Assembly (NCBI GenBank): GCA_049999725.1 | Contig: JBNGIS010013207.1 | Coordinates: 1 to 64,000 of the forward strand | From: Haplomitrium mnioides | Taxonomy: Eukaryota; Marchantiophyta; Haplomitriopsida; Calobryales | DNA: 64,000 nt | Direction: 5' to 3' | Shown here: positions 44,770 through 56,126 of the stretch, piece by piece | Layout: every line of letters begins with the position of its first letter | Position numbering within the stretch: the first letter of the stretch is position 1 | Position numbers and translations under genes: made by a program | The notes under the pieces: model-generated | Told to the model about the DNA's origin: nothing | The model's input: only the letters and a program-made list of their open reading frames with translations | Databases searched by the model: none

Positions 44770-45451
44770 CTCCTTCTAATTAATAGGGCCAGCAATTCTG
44801 AAGAAGAAGTCGGCATTGCTGTGCTTTCTCCCTGGTTTGATCCTCACTTCAAAGTTGAACTCCTATAGGAGGAGCACCCCCTCACAATCCGACCGGTCAT
44901 ATTCGGTTTATTTACCATGCACTTGAGAGCATTGTGATCGGTGTGGAAGATCACCTTGTAATGCAACAGGTAATGCCTGAATTTCTTCAAGGTATAAATA
45001 ATTCCCAAGGCTTCTCGATCTGTAGCAGAGCAATTCTTCTCCACGAGGGCCAGTAGCCTACTAACAAATTAAATCAGATGATCCCTGCCTCTCTCATCCA
45101 TCTGGCTCAGCACCGCTTAGATCTAGAAGCCGGACACATCAATCATCACGTGAAAATCTCTCCCCAAGTTTGGAGGCACTAAAACAGAGGCACTCGCTAA
45201 TCGCCTCTTCAATTTCATAAAGCTCGCCAGCCTCTTAGGGGTGGCTTCAAAGGTGCTGTCCCCTTTTGTCATCTAGATGAGGGGTAGAGCCACCGAGGCA
45301 AATTGGTCAATAAACCTTCTGTAGTATCCCACGCACCCCAAGAATCCTTGCACCTCCTTCAAGTTGGTTGGGAATGAGACATTCATCTAGATGGCAATCT
45401 TCTCCTAATCCACTTCGATGCCTTGACTAGAAATCCGGTCTTCGAGAAGTA
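44770..45451 (-). pseudogene. pol: RNase H and RT C-terminal end of element C
   Basis: RNase H blocks ATDREALGIIYTLKKF and HTDHNALKCMVNKP lie in 44844-45044, with the N-terminal part to 45290. The RT tail (degenerate FLGCVGYYRRF) continues to 45451, where copia element G interrupts it at the codons equivalent to B's 'gagtatccattcc'. The gene resumes at 51046. Confidence 0.8.
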
Positions 45452-45456
45452 TCCCC
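45452..45456 (+). other. Target-site duplication of element G, left copy
   Basis: TCCCC here equals TCCCC at 51041-51045. Joining the flanks restores 'aagtatcccctccttcac', which matches the uninterrupted RT of element B. Confidence 0.92.
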
Positions 45457-45794
45457 TATTGTAGATCCTATTACAGAATAGTTAACTTAACCTGCTTGTA
45501 CTAAAAAACAGGATATTACATAAGGATTAGATCTAACTAGTTTATATTAAACTAGTTTAGTAAGATCAAGCTCAGAGGTATATAGCTCTTAGGATCTTAT
45601 GGAAGAGACATAACTCTTGAGAAGAGCCACAGCTCTTAGGATCACATGTAGAATAAGAGTAGACTCTGATGTCTACTTAATCCTGTTGTAATATGTGTGA
45701 GATTGATCTTAAATAATCAAAGGAGCTGAATCCTTGATACAAACATTTGTATTCATCTTTTTGTTCTGAATGATTTCTATTTATAATTCCAACA
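45457..45794 (+). repeat. 5' LTR of element G
   Basis: It starts TATTGTAGATCC and ends AATTCCAACA. The start at TATTG rather than TG is set by the target duplication TCCCC and by identical TAT in both LTRs. Confidence 0.92.
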
Positions 45795-45806
45795 TGGTAT
45801 CAGAGC
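45795..45806 (+). other. Primer-binding site of element G
   Basis: TGGTATCAGAGC directly follows the LTR. It is the usual site complementary to plant initiator methionine tRNA in copia elements. Confidence 0.95.
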
Positions 45807-46505
45807 CTGCATTCTAATTTACTAAAACAAGAAATCGATTTAAGTGAACAAGGGACACCTTGTTCATTGAAAATCGAGGGACGCCTCGATAACGATATAG
45901 GATGTGCTAAAATTAGTGTTATCAAATAAATCTTTTGCAAGTCAACAGGATTGTCTATTTTCTTTACAATTTTGAATTCTTAACTGCAGATCGTTTGTCG
46001 TGGTAACATCGCAGGTCCTCCGCTGAGCAAATCGAACCTTGAGAAATTGAAAATCTCTCACGAGATTTCTTTCTTGAAACGCGGGATGCTCATTGCGTGG
46101 AGGATAGCAACACGAGTGAAGCACTAAATTTTGCACTAAAACGTTAAGCGACTGATCATTGCAGACTTGCTCGATGCGAGCAAGGTTCAGAGATGTTTGA
46201 TTCTCTAAAGCACTTGATGGAAGCGCTTCGACAAGCATATGTCAAAATTGCTCATAGGGAGCAAAAGGCAGATTGTTCAAAATCATAAGCGCTCGATTTG
46301 AAAATCTGAAGCACTTGCTGACAGCACTGGTCGCCTCTGCTCGAAAATTGCATCTGGACATTGATCGTTTTTTTGACGGCAGACCCTGACGGCAACGGTG
46401 AGACTCAACGGCAACACTCAAAATTGAGTTAATAAGCCTAGGTTGAGTAATTGAACCTTCATAATAGTTTTTCATTGTCAAATCTTTGTCCATATACAGT
46501 CCATC

Positions 46506-47216
46506 ATGGTCAAAGACTCAGAACTTCCCCAGTTTGACGGGACTTTCTTCAATCTGTGGAGGCATAGGATGCTTCTCCACTTGAACAAAGAAAAACTGCA
46601 GGCTCTGGTTCTTGGCACTGAAATCAGGCCATCAACACCTCCCCCCTCACCAGGAGGCACTGTCCCACCCCATACCCCTGCCATTGGCCCTGGTAGCAAA
46701 CTGGATTGGGATAGTAGACATGCTGAAGCTCTGTCTACCCTCAATATGTCATTGGACATAGCACAAGGAGGGCACATCTTGCATTGTCAGACAGCTACAG
46801 AAGCTTGGACAGAACTCAATAAGATTTTTGGTCCACAAGACATTATTGCACAGATGTACTTACAAGACAAGTTCAGTAGTCTGAAGTTGAGAGAAGGAGA
46901 CTCTCTCACAAACCACCTGGCACAATTTAGATCCCTGATGGATCAACTCAGTTCAGCAGGATGTCCTGTGTCTGCTACAGAAGCTATGCTTTCCCTGATG
47001 AGAAGCATGCCTCCCAGCTACAGAAGTTTCCTCTCTTCTTTGAGAGGTAATCCATTACTAACTTTGTCTGGATTAATAACAGCTTTCCTGCAGGAGGAGA
47101 CTAAGATGAAAAGTAACCAAAATGAATCCCCTCAGGTGCTGCTTACTAACAATCAGCAAAGGAGATTTTCTGGTAAAGCAAAACAACCTTTCAAAAGCAG
47201 ACTAGAAAGCCATTAA
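46506..47216 (+). pseudogene. gag: gag of element G
   Basis: An open stretch of 236 codons begins MVKDSELPQFDGTFFNLW and includes WTELNKIFG, LREGDSLTNHLAQFRSLMDQL and LLSLMRSMPPSY, the copia capsid pattern. It stops at 47216. The zinc knuckle that should follow lies one frame over (47248-47289), so a frameshift separates capsid from nucleocapsid. The leader 45807-46505 shows no gene. Confidence 0.9.
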
Positions 47217-47247
47217 CCAACAAAAGACTTTCCTTGCTAAAGTAAAG

Positions 47248-47289
47248 TGTTATGGTTGTAATGAGCTAGGTCATATACTGAGAGATTGT
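47248..47289 (+). pseudogene. gag: CCHC zinc knuckle of element G
   Basis: CYGCNELGHILRDC is a complete CX2CX4HX4C RNA-binding knuckle. A TGA follows about 20 bases later. It is in the same frame as the protease motif. Confidence 0.9.
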
Positions 47290-47400
47290 CCCCATAATGG
47301 TGGCCCACAGTGAGATGGTGCTTCTTCTTCGAAGGCTGGTAATCAAAGAAGAGGGCAGAATTCGAAGCGTTGTGTCTTGATAGCTTCCCTGAATTCCAGC

Positions 47401-47725
47401 ACATCTCTAACTGATAAAGATTTTAACTGGTATGTTGACAGTGGTGCAACACACCATATGGCTTTTGATCACACATTGTTTCACACGTATCAACCCCTTC
47501 CACCTGAAAATGTTTAATTAGGTGATAACTCCATCTGTACTATTGAGGGAAAGGGTGATGTCATAGTCAAACTACGATGTGGTCAAGAAGTCATAATATC
47601 TAATGTCTATCACATACCCTATTTAAAGAAGAATCTTTTTTTCCAGCAGACAGTATTCTCAGAAAGGAGGTTCCCTATTATTCAAAGATAATAAGTGCAC
47701 TCTGTGGAACCTTGATGGTTCCTTT
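47401..47725 (+). pseudogene. Copia protease of element G
   Basis: WYVDSGATHHM with catalytic Asp at 47437-47439 is intact. TAA at about 47516 and a frame change before the integrase break the region. GDNSICTIEGKG and the hydrophobic block before integrase are recognisable. Confidence 0.85.
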
Positions 47726-48640
47726 TTGACAGTTTGCCTCCTTGAGCATAACCTATATAAAATTGGAGTGACTGTTCCCCCCTCCTCTGTAGTATCTGTT
47801 GCTTTTGTTGTCAAGAATTCTATACCAGAATCATCTGCACTTTGGCATGCACGACTGGGACACATAGGTCATGATCGTCTCAAGCAGCTTCAGAAGCATC
47901 ACATGGTGAAAGGTTTAACTTCAGCAAAACTTGTTCACCCACCTGCTTGTATTGCTTGTATTCATGGCAAGCAAGCAAGTACACCTTTTCCCACAGAAGG
48001 AGGAACCATAGCCTACAAACTCCTGTCACTAGTACACAGTGACCTTTGTGGTCCATTCTATTCTGCAACCTACTCAAGATATCAATATTTCATGACCTTG
48101 ATTGATGATTACAGTCATTATACTATAGTTTATCTCCTGAAACAAAAGTCAGAATGTTTTGAATTTTTCAAGCAATTCAAACAGGATGTTGAATTATCTA
48201 CTGGTCATATTATTCAGACCTTTCGATCTGACAATGGAGGTGAATATAAGTCTAACATATTTAATCAGTTCTGTAAACATCATGGAATTTAGAGACAATT
48301 CATAGTACTTGACACCCCTCTGCAGAATGGTGTCTCTAAAAGGAAGAATCGTACATTGGTTGAAGCCATAAGATCTATGCTTCACTTTGGTAATCTTCCT
48401 AAATCCTATTGGGGAGAGGCTCTTTTCACAGCCAATTATGTTCAAATCCGATGTCCCACTAAAGCACTTCCTCCTCATCACACCCCTTATGAACTATGGC
48501 ATGGTGCAAAACCTATATTAACTTATTTTAAGGTTTTTGGCTGCACATCCTTTGCTAGAGTTCACAAGGATCATTGCACCAAGCTTGATAGCAAGACACA
48601 TGAGTGCATTTTCTTGGGTTACAGTGAGTAGAGAAAAGTT
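47726..48640 (+). pseudogene. pol: Integrase of element G, catalytic Glu mutated
   Basis: GAG-pre-integrase and zinc domain: LWHARLGHIGHDRLKQL ... CIACIHGKQ. Core: first Asp in HSDLCGPF, DDYSHYT, second Asp in RSDNGGEY. The frame stops at 48290 (TAG). The following block reads NGVSKRKNRTLVEA; copia integrases have Glu where the Lys codon 48338-48340 stands, so the DDE triad is incomplete. The 48356-48631 stretch holds the rest of the core and KVFGCTSFARV, ending at a TAG in YSEQ. Confidence 0.9.
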
Positions 48641-49240
48641 TATAAATTACAAAGAAAGTCTGAAAAAAGAGTAATAATTTCTAGAGATGTGATTTTCTTT
48701 GAGAATGATTTTTCACCAGTTACTTGCTCTCCACACACTATCCCAAAGATTGAGGAGGAGCTCCAAATAGATAATCTGTTTCCCAGTGTTGCAGGGATTA
48801 CTCCATCCATCACTCAGCCTCTATCTCAGGTTCTCCCAGTCCCAGCAGGTCCATCTTCAATGGGAGTTCAAAATGTTAACTCACTTCCCCACTCTCAGAT
48901 TTCCCTTCCTGTTCCACCTGCTCTTGTACTGTCTCAACCTGTTCCAGTTCTGAGTCCTCCCATATCAACACAAGCTCCCCAATAACGAAGGAGTGCTCGT
49001 CAGCCGGTTCCAGTCGTCAAGTATGACTCCTAGACTAAAGCCTCTAAACTCAAGGCAAGAAAGAAAGCTCTGGTTTTAGAGGTCCCTCTGATCAATGAAC
49101 CCACTTCTTATAAGGCAGCCTTAGCCTGTCCTAAGTCTGAACAATGGCAGAAGGCGATCCAGGAGGAACTACAATCTATGAATGATAATCAAGCTTGGAA
49201 ACTCACTACTTTGCCATCAAATTGAAAAACTGTTGGATGT
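48641..49240 (+). pseudogene. pol: Pol linker of element G between integrase and RT
   Basis: It begins with RDVIFFENDFSP and continues as a Ser/Pro/Gln-rich linker (48689-48985). RSARQPVPVVKY and WQKAIQEELQSMNDNQAW follow, the usual lead-in to copia RT. Stops occur at about 48982, 49033 and 49224. Confidence 0.8.
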
Positions 49241-50130
49241 GTGTGGGTCTTTAAGCTCAAGACTAACTCAGCTGGCTCTGTGGAAAGATATAAAGCTAGA
49301 TTGGTAGCCAAGGGCTATAGCCAAACCTATGGGATTGACTATACAAAAAAGTTTTCCCATGTGGTCATAATTCAATCCATCAGATTGATTTTGGCTGAAG
49401 CAGCTCGCTCCAATCTTGAGGTGCACCAATTAGATGTTAAAACAGCTTTTCTTAATGGTGTTCTGAAAGAAGAAGTTTATATGGCACTTCCTGAAGGTTC
49501 ACCATCCTCAGACCCTACTATGGTTTGTAAACTTTAGAAGTCCATATATGGGCTTAAACAATCTTCCAAAACCTGGTACCAGAAAATTGATGTTGTTTTA
49601 CTCTCTTTTGGTTTTCTTCGCAACCCAGCTGATCCCAACATTTATTATCTCAGACGTTGATCTGGCTATCTCATCCTTGCTATCATATGTGGATGATAAA
49701 GTTTTGGCCTCTAGTAGTTTCCAACTTCTTCAATGGGTTAAGGATCAACTGAAGGGCCAGTTTCAAATGGCCGACATGGGTCCAATCCACCATTGCCTCA
49801 GAATTCAGATTCTCAGAAATCGAGAGGAAGCCAAGATACGCCTTTCACAGCCTCCCTATTTAAGACAAAAGCTTAAAGAATTTCAGATGGAGGATTGCAA
49901 ACCAGTATCCACTCCTGTTACACCAGGAACTAAACTCACTCGTAGAGTTTCCCCACTTACTCCAAAAGAGATGTTTCTTATGACCAATGTCCCCTATCAG
50001 AGTGCAGTAGGTTCACTCATGTGGGCCATGGTGTGTACACGGCCTGATCTTTCTTATGCAGTCAGTTCAGTAGCACAACACATGGCTCAACCTTGCCCAG
50101 ATCATTGGTAGGCAGTTAAGCGTATATTTC
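49241..50130 (+). pseudogene. pol: Reverse transcriptase of element G
   Basis: WVFKLKTNSAGSVERYKARL, VAKGYSQTYGIDY and LDVKTAFLNGVLKEEVYM are followed by a TAG at 49535 in KLQKS. After a frame change the active site YVDD is intact at 49686-49697. VSTPVTPGTKL and SAVGSLMWAMVCTRPDLSYAV close the domain, then a TAG at 50109 in DHWQAVKR. All landmark copia RT blocks are present. Confidence 0.93.
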
Positions 50131-50682
50131 GCTATCTCCAAGGTACACTTTATGTGTATTTACAGTACTCTCATACTGTTTCCATTCCAAGACTCTTTGG
50201 TTTTACAAGGCTCTCTGGTTACACTGATGCTGATTGGGGTGGTGATATGGATTTTAGGAAATCTACCTCTGGTTATTGTTTTCTATATGTAGGAGGAGCC
50301 ATCAGTTGGACTTCAAAGAAGCAGACATCCGTGGCCTTAACAAGTACTGAGGCTGAATACATGGCTCTTACCAAGGCATCTACAGAAGCTCTATGGTTGA
50401 GGAAGCTTATGGATGGACTTTATCTTCTCCCAAGAGCTCCTACCAGCATTTATTGTGACAATCAGAGTGCCATTGCCCTCTTAACATCCACCAAGTTTCA
50501 TGAGAGGACCAAACGTATTGATATTTTGTATCACTTCATACAAGACCAGATTACCAATGGCAGTATTCAAGTTTTTTTATTGTGAAACTAAGCAAATGCT
50601 TGCTGATATCTTCACCAAGGGTCTTCCTGCTAGTCAACACTCCTTTCTTATGTCTAAGATTGGATTGTTAGGAGGAGCTTAG
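50131..50682 (+). pseudogene. pol: RNase H of element G
   Basis: GYTDADWGGD, KSTSGYCFLYVGGAISW, LTSTEAEYMAL and YCDNQSAI give the copia RNase H landmarks with Asp-Glu-Asp positions. A frame change near 50580 moves the C-terminal ADIFTKGLP block to another frame, which ends at 50682, 21 bases before the 3' LTR. Confidence 0.92.
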
Positions 50683-50691
50683 TACTAGCTA

Positions 50692-50703
50692 TTTAAGTGG
50701 GAG
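50692..50703 (+). other. Polypurine tract of element G
   Basis: 'tttaagtgggag' lies directly before the 3' LTR start TATTG at 50704. Confidence 0.8.
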
Positions 50704-51040
50704 TATTGTAGATCCTATTACAGATTAGTTAAGTTAACCAGCTTGTACTAATTAACAGGATATTACATAAGGATTAGATCTAGCTAGTTTATATTAAACT
50801 AGTTTAGTAAGATCTAGCTCAGAGGCATATACTCTTAGGATCTTATGGAAGAGACATAACTCTTGAGAAGAGCCACAGCTCTTAGGATCACATGTAGAAT
50901 AAGAGCAGACTCTGATGTCTACTTAATCGTGTGGTAATATGTGTGAGATTGATCTTAAGTAATCAAAGGAGCTGAATCCTTAATACAAACATTTTTATTC
51001 ATCTTTCTATTCTGAATGATTTCTTTTTATAATTCCAACA
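50704..51040 (+). repeat. 3' LTR of element G
   Basis: It is the 337-bp partner of 45457-45794, with the same ends TATTG and CCAACA, followed by target duplication TCCCC (51041-51045). Confidence 0.95.
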
Positions 51041-51045
51041 TCCCC

Positions 51046-52030
51046 TCCTTCACCCTAAAGAAACATTTGCCTGGGTGCAATCTCAGCCCCGTCTCTCTGC
51101 ATCGTTGGAGGGTGACTTACATCTCGCTCTTGATCCTCCATCTTCCCATACACCACGAAGTCGTCGATGAAGATCTCCAAGAATTTCCTCAAATAATCAT
51201 GGAAGATGTTCATCATCATCCATTGAAAAGTACCTGGTGCATTTCATAGTCCAAAGGGCATTCTTCGGAACGCAAACACCCCCCCATTTTGTGGTGATGC
51301 TGTTTTGAGTTGATCCTCTTCTCGGATCCAAATCTGGTTATACCTGGAGTGCTTGTCTAGGAAACTATAAACCTTTTGCTATGCCACCAAATCCAGCACC
51401 CCATCCGTGAAAGGCAACGGATAGTGGTCCTTCTTTGTGGCCTTATTGAGCTTCCAAAAATCTTGGCACACTCGGATTTTCCTTTCACCATCTTGCCCCA
51501 CTTTCTTGGACACCCATTCACTGTTGAAGATTGGGTAGATGAAATCTGCCTCTAACAGCTTGTCAATTTCCTCTTTCACCAACAAGGAGAAGCGGAGGTT
51601 CATCCTATATTGTCGTTGTCTTAGTAGGATTGTTGTGGGCTCTAAGTCAATCCGGTGTTCCCTCAATTCTCTCAAAACTCCCTTCAAATCTATGTGACTC
51701 CAAGAAAAGACATCACTGAAGTTACTTAGGAGCTCGGTGATGGCTTACTCCGATTCTTTGGGCAATTCAGATCCTATGTGGAATGCCCATCCCTCTTGGA
51801 CCACCACTTGCTTGTGTTTGGATTCCCTCACTGCCCCTATCTCATTTCTCCATTGCACCCCTTCCTCTTGTATCAAGATCGCCAATCGTAACCTCCCTTC
51901 CACTCGGGGAGACTCTTCGGACTTCTCCATGTCCACCCCTACATCCGATGAGACACTTCGGACCCCTCTTGTCTTTTGGCCTTAGTGTCCTCATTCCCTG
52001 CCCAATCTTCCGTGGCTTCCCTTCGATGGT
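51046..52030 (-). pseudogene. pol: Reverse transcriptase of element C, main part
   Basis: Continuing the gene broken at 45451, the active site FIDD (51160-51171) is intact. The fingers region 51379-51687 is open, with REHRIDLEPTTILLRQRQYRMN, DKLLEADFIYP, SEWVS and RKIRVCQDFWKLN. N-terminal RT and linker sequence reach 52030. The template-side block near 51240-51340 carries a stop and frameshift. Confidence 0.85.
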
Positions 52031-52800
52031 GCTATGTTTCTGTGTACTCTTCTATCTCAAGTTGATTTATAGACACCACACCTTCTTTCAACAGATCCTC
52101 CTCTGTTGCCTCACTCACCATTTGAACCCAATAGTGGTATTTCGACTCTTCCTCCTCCTCAGACCACTCACTGTCATATTCCTCTTTTGCTTGGGTCTCT
52201 CCCAAGTGAGGAACAGGTCCATAGTGTACTACTATTTTCTCACGGTCAAACACTAATGTGGAATTCCTCCAGTTATGCAGGACTCAGGCCCCATACAGCC
52301 AGGGCCTCCCAATTAGTAGAGGATATGGAGACGCTTTGGCTGGTCACATGACCAAGTAATTCAGCTTAAATTTCTTCCCTCCGATGAAGGTGGGCACTTG
52401 TAGGAGGAAGCCTAATGGTTTTACCCAGGAACCATCCACCAGCCTCATGATTCTTGTTGTGGGTTGGAATTCCGTGAATCCCAGCTTATGGGCGATCTCC
52501 TCCACCATTATATTCACTATTGCCCCTCCGTCTACGGGCACCAATGACAGGGTCCACGCTGCGATCTGAATGTCAATCTCAGAGGCCCCCTTGTCCTCAC
52601 ACACTAGTTGCAGATCTCCTGGAGCTCCTACTTGGGGCAGCCTTCTCCTCCTCTTGGCTCCCATCAACAATTCTCAAATCTGCCTTCTATACAGCGGGTT
52701 GTCTTTGATCAATTGGCCCACAGTGGCCGTAACAGGGTAGTCCCTCACATCTGCCTGAATGTTGCATAGGATGGGTTTCTCTCCATCTTCTGGGCCTGTG
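52031..52800 (-). pseudogene. Protease region of element C
   Basis: The open stretch 52344-52670 shows LQLVCEDKGASEIDIQIA, SLVPVDGGAIVNIMVEE (intact DGGA), HKLGFTEFQPTTRIMRLVDG and KKFKLNYLVM. It is the best-kept protease of the gypsy family here. The acidic linker to RT (YDSEWSEEEEE) is at 52032-52253. Confidence 0.8.
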
Positions 52801-54494
52801 ATCTTCGCCTATGCTTTCTTGATGCCTCCTTGTTGCTTGTGGACCTCCTTCAGGGTCTCCAATGTTGCGTGCTCCTCCTCTAGTGCTTCCAAATCCTCCA
52901 ATTTCTTCCTTACATGATCCTGTTGCTTAGGATATAACCACTTTGGATTATGCCTCTGATAATCCGAGTCACTCTGTGACGAGGTTGCTTGGGCCGCTTC
53001 CTTCTTGGCTTTCCGCTCACTTTTCCTTTGACTCTTTTTCTTGGCCTTTGCCCCGGCTCGAGTCACTACTCGAAAGCAATCTTTAGGAGCGGTTGTCTCC
53101 CATCCAGGCAATTCCACTTCCTCCTCCTTCTCCAAGGCTATGAGATTGACAATTGTAGGAGGAGGGGGATTTGCCCCTTGGTTGGGGGATGTATTGGGCC
53201 TTCGGTTAAGTGGGCAATTGACTGCCACATGCCCCTCCTTCTTGCATTGGAAGCATAAGGTGGGCGGTTGGCCGTAACCGCTCTTCTGTGGCTCCGAACA
53301 GTTAGAGGAAATGTGGCCGAGCTAGCCACAAATCCAACATACTATGATTGTTGTCCGGGGTGGCTGATTGGCGGCCCACTGGTTTCTTGGCCCTCCGTTC
53401 CCCCATGCAGGCCTGCTTAGCATGGTGCGAGGCCCCCCACTGATCTTATATACCACCTCAAGGGCCTCTTCCATCACATACTCCACTTCCTCCCTCACAT
53501 ACTCTGGTGCTTCCTCTCTCACATAGTGTACCCCATTGTTTTCTGCCACGCATTCCTGAGAGGAGTGGCCATGTTTGTTACATCACACGCACCACACCCC
53601 GACTCACCTAGTGGGTAGGGGCCTGCCCTCTAGTTTGATTCTTGCCAAGAGGATATTCATCGCCTCCATCTTGGTGCTCAGCTCCTCAATTCGATCCCTC
53701 CCCACTTGCTTCTTCCTCATCTCGAGTTCGGGTTCACTTCTTCTTCATTTTCCTTTACTGGCCCCCTTGCGCCCCCTCTCTCTCCTTGGCCTGTTTTTTC
53801 TTCTTCGGATCCTTCTGCTTCTTCTTTCAGGATGACCGGTCCTCTTCTGACCTACTGCTGTCTGAGTTTCTCTCGCTTTTCGAGGAAGCTACAGAACTTT
53901 CATTCGTCTCCTCTCCGCTATCTGAAGTGTCTGAAGAGTCATTAGACTCATATTTTTCTCTGGCCTTCCTGCGAGAGCTCGTGATTGCAACCTTTACATG
54001 TGAGTGAGCTGCATTGACCGCCTCCTCCAGCGTTTGCGGATTTGTTTGTCTCACCTGGGTCCCAATTCCCCTGGGCAGGGCTGCTAGGAACCATGTTGTG
54101 AGCATCCCATCCATAGTTGGGGGATTCAATTTCCGAGCCACCTTCTTAAACCTCTGGAGGAATTTCTTGACATACTCTTTCTTCTTCATCCTTAGTTGAC
54201 CCATTTTGATCAATGCCTCTATTTCCTCCTCGATTTCTCTATACTCCACAATGAAGGTAGATGTGAAGGCTCCCCAGTCCCTCTTGACGTTGTCAGGCAA
54301 ATCCTTGTACCATGGCTAGGCCTCTCCCTTCAGGACCGCTGGCAGGATTCCGATTTTTACATGCCTCTCTCCATTAGTTGCCACGGTATTCTCGAGGTCA
54401 TCCAACCATGCATCGGGTCATCCTTCGGACGCCCCTTGAAGGATTTGTATTTGAACCTGCCCTTTAATCCGGACATGGGCATTGGGTTTGCCAT
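52801..54494 (-). pseudogene. gag: gag of element C
   Basis: The start is the ATG at 54494 (MANPMPMS). The capsid runs to about 54000 (NVKRDWGAFTSTFIVEYREIEEE, FLQRFKKVARKLNPP; open 53827-54300). An acidic Ser stretch lies at 53830-53990. Three CCHC knuckles lie at about 53548-53600, 53300-53345 and 53220-53265; knuckles 1 and 2 carry point damage, and knuckle 2 has TAG at the Gln (53322-53324). A basic tail (52809-53228) leads to the protease. TAG at 54316 replaces a conserved residue in LKGEAxPWYKD. Confidence 0.82.
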
Positions 54495-54675
54495 CCTTGT
54501 ACTGGGCAAGCTGAGTTCCACCCACAAGTCGATTCCTTCCTCCACACTTCCTCAACAAGCTCCCAGCCAGTTGCTCTGTTTCTCGGAATTCTTCTTCACA
54601 ATTTGACTGTGGATCGTTGGTACACAAAGTTATCTCTTGGCCTCAGGTTGGTCTCAGGTTTTTGCAAATCTTTGA

Positions 54676-54692
54676 CCCTCCTTTTAGCGTCA
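54676..54692 (-). other. Primer-binding site candidate of element C
   Basis: On the minus strand TGACGCTAAAAGGAGGG begins eight bases from the LTR end at 54701. It matches A, B and K with two changes. Confidence 0.6.
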
Positions 54693-54850
54693 AACATTTA
54701 TGTCACTCTCCTCCTTCAAGTCTTAACCTTAAAAGGTGCCACTTAGAAGGCAAGGGAGGACAAAAATCGAGGAATAAGGTTCTTTCGTGAGATGGCCCAT
54801 ATCTAGTTATCACTTTGAGGCTTTAAAGAATCTCTTTTTACCTTACCAGC

Positions 54851-54855
54851 CCTTT
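54851..54855 (+). other. Target-site duplication of H, left copy
   Basis: CCTTT here and at 57926-57930. Removing H restores 'accagccctttcctcacctc', matching 'accaccccttcttcacctc' of the 3' LTR at about 40234. Confidence 0.9.
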
Positions 54856-56126
54856 TGTCGCGCCCTTTCCTCCTTCTTTAACACCCAATTGATGTTATTT
54901 TAGAGGAAAGAGGTGACAAAGAACAGCCTGGCTCTTTAATGAGATGGCTCTAGAACCTTCGTTAGTGAATTTAGGTCTTAACAATCCCAAACTTCTCACC
55001 TTGAATTTCCACACTACTCTCAACCCACCCAAGCACAAGTCAAGCCTGCATTCCTTTCCACCACACACAGAGCAACCACAACTCAATTGACTTCGGGATA
55101 CACACCAATACTGTGCTTGATGCAAATCTAGTTGCAAATATTCAATGTCACCTCCTATCAACATGGGTGTATGCAATTATTACAAAGGAATGAACTTGCA
55201 GCATTCTCCTTCAGACTATGTTTTAATACAACCAAGGCTAATCACTCCTCCAATCACTGAACTGTCAACAAGGCCAGCTACTCCAACACCCAAACCAAGC
55301 AGAGCTTTTCTGACTTAACCTCTTCAACAAAATAGAAATTACCACCCAAGCACTAAACCCATTCTATTAGCCTTCTTAAGCACCTACAGAACTATCTTCC
55401 TCTCTTCCTAACTCTCCTAACCTCACTCCCCCTACTATTGTGCAACAAATTGTCACCAACAATTCAGCCCGACCAGAATTGTAAGTAATGTAGCCCTTGT
55501 TTTCACTCAAGTGAACCTGAATTCTCCCCTATGATCTGACTCAGCCTTCTCGACATAATCCCCTATCTATTGAAACCCCAGACAGAGGCTCAGAATCTGT
55601 ATCCCAAATATGAGTCCTGACTCTGCAAGCACAACAACACCAACATTGTTGTGAGATTCCCTGGAACTGCTGGTCAACTTTGGATTGTTGGTCAAAGGTG
55701 ACGATCCAATTTGCCTATGGAAAATGCATCAAATGGCGCCTCCTCGCACACATGGCACTTCGGGGTAGCCCGTTAGATTCCTCGGACTCGCCACCCCGTG
55801 AGATTCCTCGGAGCTGCTGGTCAACTTCGGATTGTTTGCCAAAGGTGATGGTCTAACTTCCTTGTCGAAAACGGCATCGGACGGCGCTTCCTCGGACATG
55901 TGGCACTTCTAGAGAGCATGTTGGATTCTTCAGACTCACTAACCCGTGAGATTCCTAGGACATTGGACAAAGAACACGTGGCGCTTCGGGGGAGCCCATT
56001 GGATTCCTTGGACTCGCCACGTCATCCGAAGAGCCCTTCCCTCGTCGAGTAAGAACAGTGGCTCCGTCGAACTTTCAAACGTCGCAGTCGCAGTCTATCG
56101 AACTTTCCGCCTTGTCCTCTTCGGAT

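Larger units (their letters stand above)
45457..51040 (+). mobile_element. Element G: Ty1/copia LTR retrotransposon, structurally complete
   Basis: G is 5584 bp with LTRs of 338 and 337 bp, an initiator-Met-tRNA primer site, gag-PR-INT-RT-RNaseH order, a polypurine tract and a 5-bp target duplication. It inserted in the minus-strand RT gene of C. The two LTRs differ at about 18 positions and one indel (about 95% identical), so the insertion is moderately old. The coding region carries several stops and at least four frame changes. Confidence 0.97.

Noticed and set aside
45455-45460. Canonical TG start for the LTR of G at 45460 with duplication CCTAT
   Set aside because: The right flank is TCCCC, which does not match. 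The TATTG start gives a perfect duplication and agrees with the empty site.
52989-54007. Plus-strand open frames rich in Ser, Leu and Phe that look membrane-like
   Set aside because: They are antisense shadows of the Lys/Glu/Ser-rich gag of element C (Lys/Glu codons read as Phe/Leu/Ser).
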